Shown in pieces: positions 6,413 to 6,831 of a DNA stretch of 6,831 bases. This stretch comes from Planctomycetota bacterium (GTDB lineage: Bacteria > Planctomycetota > MHYJ01 > JACPRB01): the NCBI GenBank assembly GCA_016200125.1, contig JACQFK010000528.1, forward strand, positions 1 to 6,831, in the 5' to 3' direction. How positions within the stretch are numbered: the first letter of the stretch is position 1; each line of letters starts with the position of its first letter. The position numbers and the translations under genes were made by a program. The notes below the pieces were generated by a model. That model searched no databases. It was not told the origin of the DNA and saw only the letters and a list, made by a program, of their open reading frames with translations.

Positions 6413-6831
6413 ATGGGAAGAGCGATCTTCTACTGCGTCCAGTGCAGCAAGCGCATCTCCGATCTGGACCTTGAAAAGGGCAAGGCCTTCCGGATCGGCG
6501 AGCGGATTCTCTGCAGCACCTGCGCGCCGGAATCCGCGAAGAACCAGACCTTCAAGCGGACCACCGCCGTCAACCGCAAGAACTCGTCGACCTCGGGCGC
6601 CCTCCGGAAGGTCACCGCTCCTCTGGCGACTCCTCCGCCGGCTCCCGCTCCGGCCCGCCGGAATCCCGTCCTCCTGTTCGGAGCTGCGGGGGCGGTGCTG
6701 GTCTTCATCGTGATCGTCGCCGTCTTCCTGTTCCGCGGCCGCGTCGCGCCCCCGGCCGCGCCCGCGCCGGGGGACGACGCCGGCTCGACGACGGCGCAGC
6801 CGCCGAAGACCCCGGCTCCCGCGCCGGGGGC
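6413..6831 (+). CDS. Zinc-ribbon, single-pass membrane protein, 3' partial
   Basis: From ATG 6413 the frame stays open to the end of the window (139 codons seen). The N-terminal 40 residues form a four-cysteine zinc ribbon: CVQC at 8-11 and CSTC at 34-37, with about 22 residues between, including a basic and acidic stretch and FRIGERILC. A polar linker (about 40-68), a Pro/Ala stretch (69-81), an Arg-Arg pair (82-83) and a strongly hydrophobic segment (86-107) follow; the last is almost certainly a membrane helix. After it comes RGR and a Pro/Ala/Gly/Asp-rich linker that probably connects to an extracytoplasmic domain beyond the window. The positive residues before the helix are consistent with a cytoplasmic ribbon (inference). 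Such zinc-ribbon plus helix plus linker proteins are common in planctomycete-like genomes, where most are uncharacterised. There is no Shine-Dalgarno; CGACTTCTG precedes the ATG, so the start rests on the Cys motif following it. The missing C-terminus should decide its role. Confidence 0.7.
   Translation, partial: MGRAIFYCVQCSKRISDLDLEKGKAFRIGERILCSTCAPESAKNQTFKRTTAVNRKNSSTSGALRKVTAPLATPPPAPAPARRNPVLLFGAAGAVLVFIVIVAVFLFRGRVAPPAAPAPGDDAGSTTAQPPKTPAPAPG

Noticed and set aside
1..6831. Defence system, mobile element, CRISPR array or structured RNA
   Set aside because: No transposase, integrase, nuclease or toxin motif, no periodic repeats, and no tRNA-like or riboswitch-like structure was seen on either strand.

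Overview
This is a GC-rich bacterial chromosomal window, probably from an environmental, metagenome-type genome. The mix of gene families suggests a Planctomycetota- or Acidobacteriota-like lineage: xylose-isomerase-fold sugar isomerases, a Gfo/Idh/MocA oxidoreductase, a NagA-type deacetylase, a secreted PHP phosphoesterase, and a CxxC zinc-ribbon protein with one membrane helix. That placement is inference from family content; there is no rRNA or other phylogenetic marker here. I see no tRNA, rRNA, CRISPR array, insertion sequence or phage gene.

Layout. Positions 2-1138 (+) are the 3' part of a probably secreted, uncharacterised protein that looks like a glycosidase-type barrel. A 66-bp gap with a possible -10 element and a ribosome binding site leads to a compact four-gene (+) operon. 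Its genes are a sugar phosphate isomerase/epimerase-like TIM barrel (1205-2059), a Gfo/Idh/MocA dehydrogenase (2056-3072), an N-acetylglucosamine-6-phosphate deacetylase NagA (3069-4232), and a signal-peptide-bearing PHP-domain metal-dependent hydrolase (4234-5490). The joints are ATGA, GTGA and TGA-C-ATG, so the four are almost certainly co-transcribed and translationally coupled. Directly abutting the last stop codon, on the opposite strand, is a second xylose-isomerase-like gene (5491-6274, -). It is broken: its C-terminus is in another reading frame and roughly 70 residues expected for the family are missing at the junction. A 138-bp divergent intergenic region (6275-6412) separates it from a zinc-ribbon membrane protein (6413 onward, +) that runs off the window.

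How the genes may work together. The operon reads as a carbohydrate-processing cassette. An exported hydrolase may act on a phosphorylated or esterified substrate outside the cytoplasm. In the cytoplasm, NagA would remove the acetyl group from an amino-sugar phosphate, while the isomerase and the NAD(P)-dependent dehydrogenase would interconvert or oxidise the sugar. No kinase, transporter or glucosamine-6-phosphate deaminase (NagB) is in view, so the exact pathway is open. The upstream barrel protein would fit a polysaccharide-degrading theme, but its activity is unknown.

I did not find a clearly new defence or mobile system. The points most worth checking are the broken isomerase gene, the unusual four-gene amino-sugar cassette, the uncharacterised barrel protein, and the divergent region with its palindrome.
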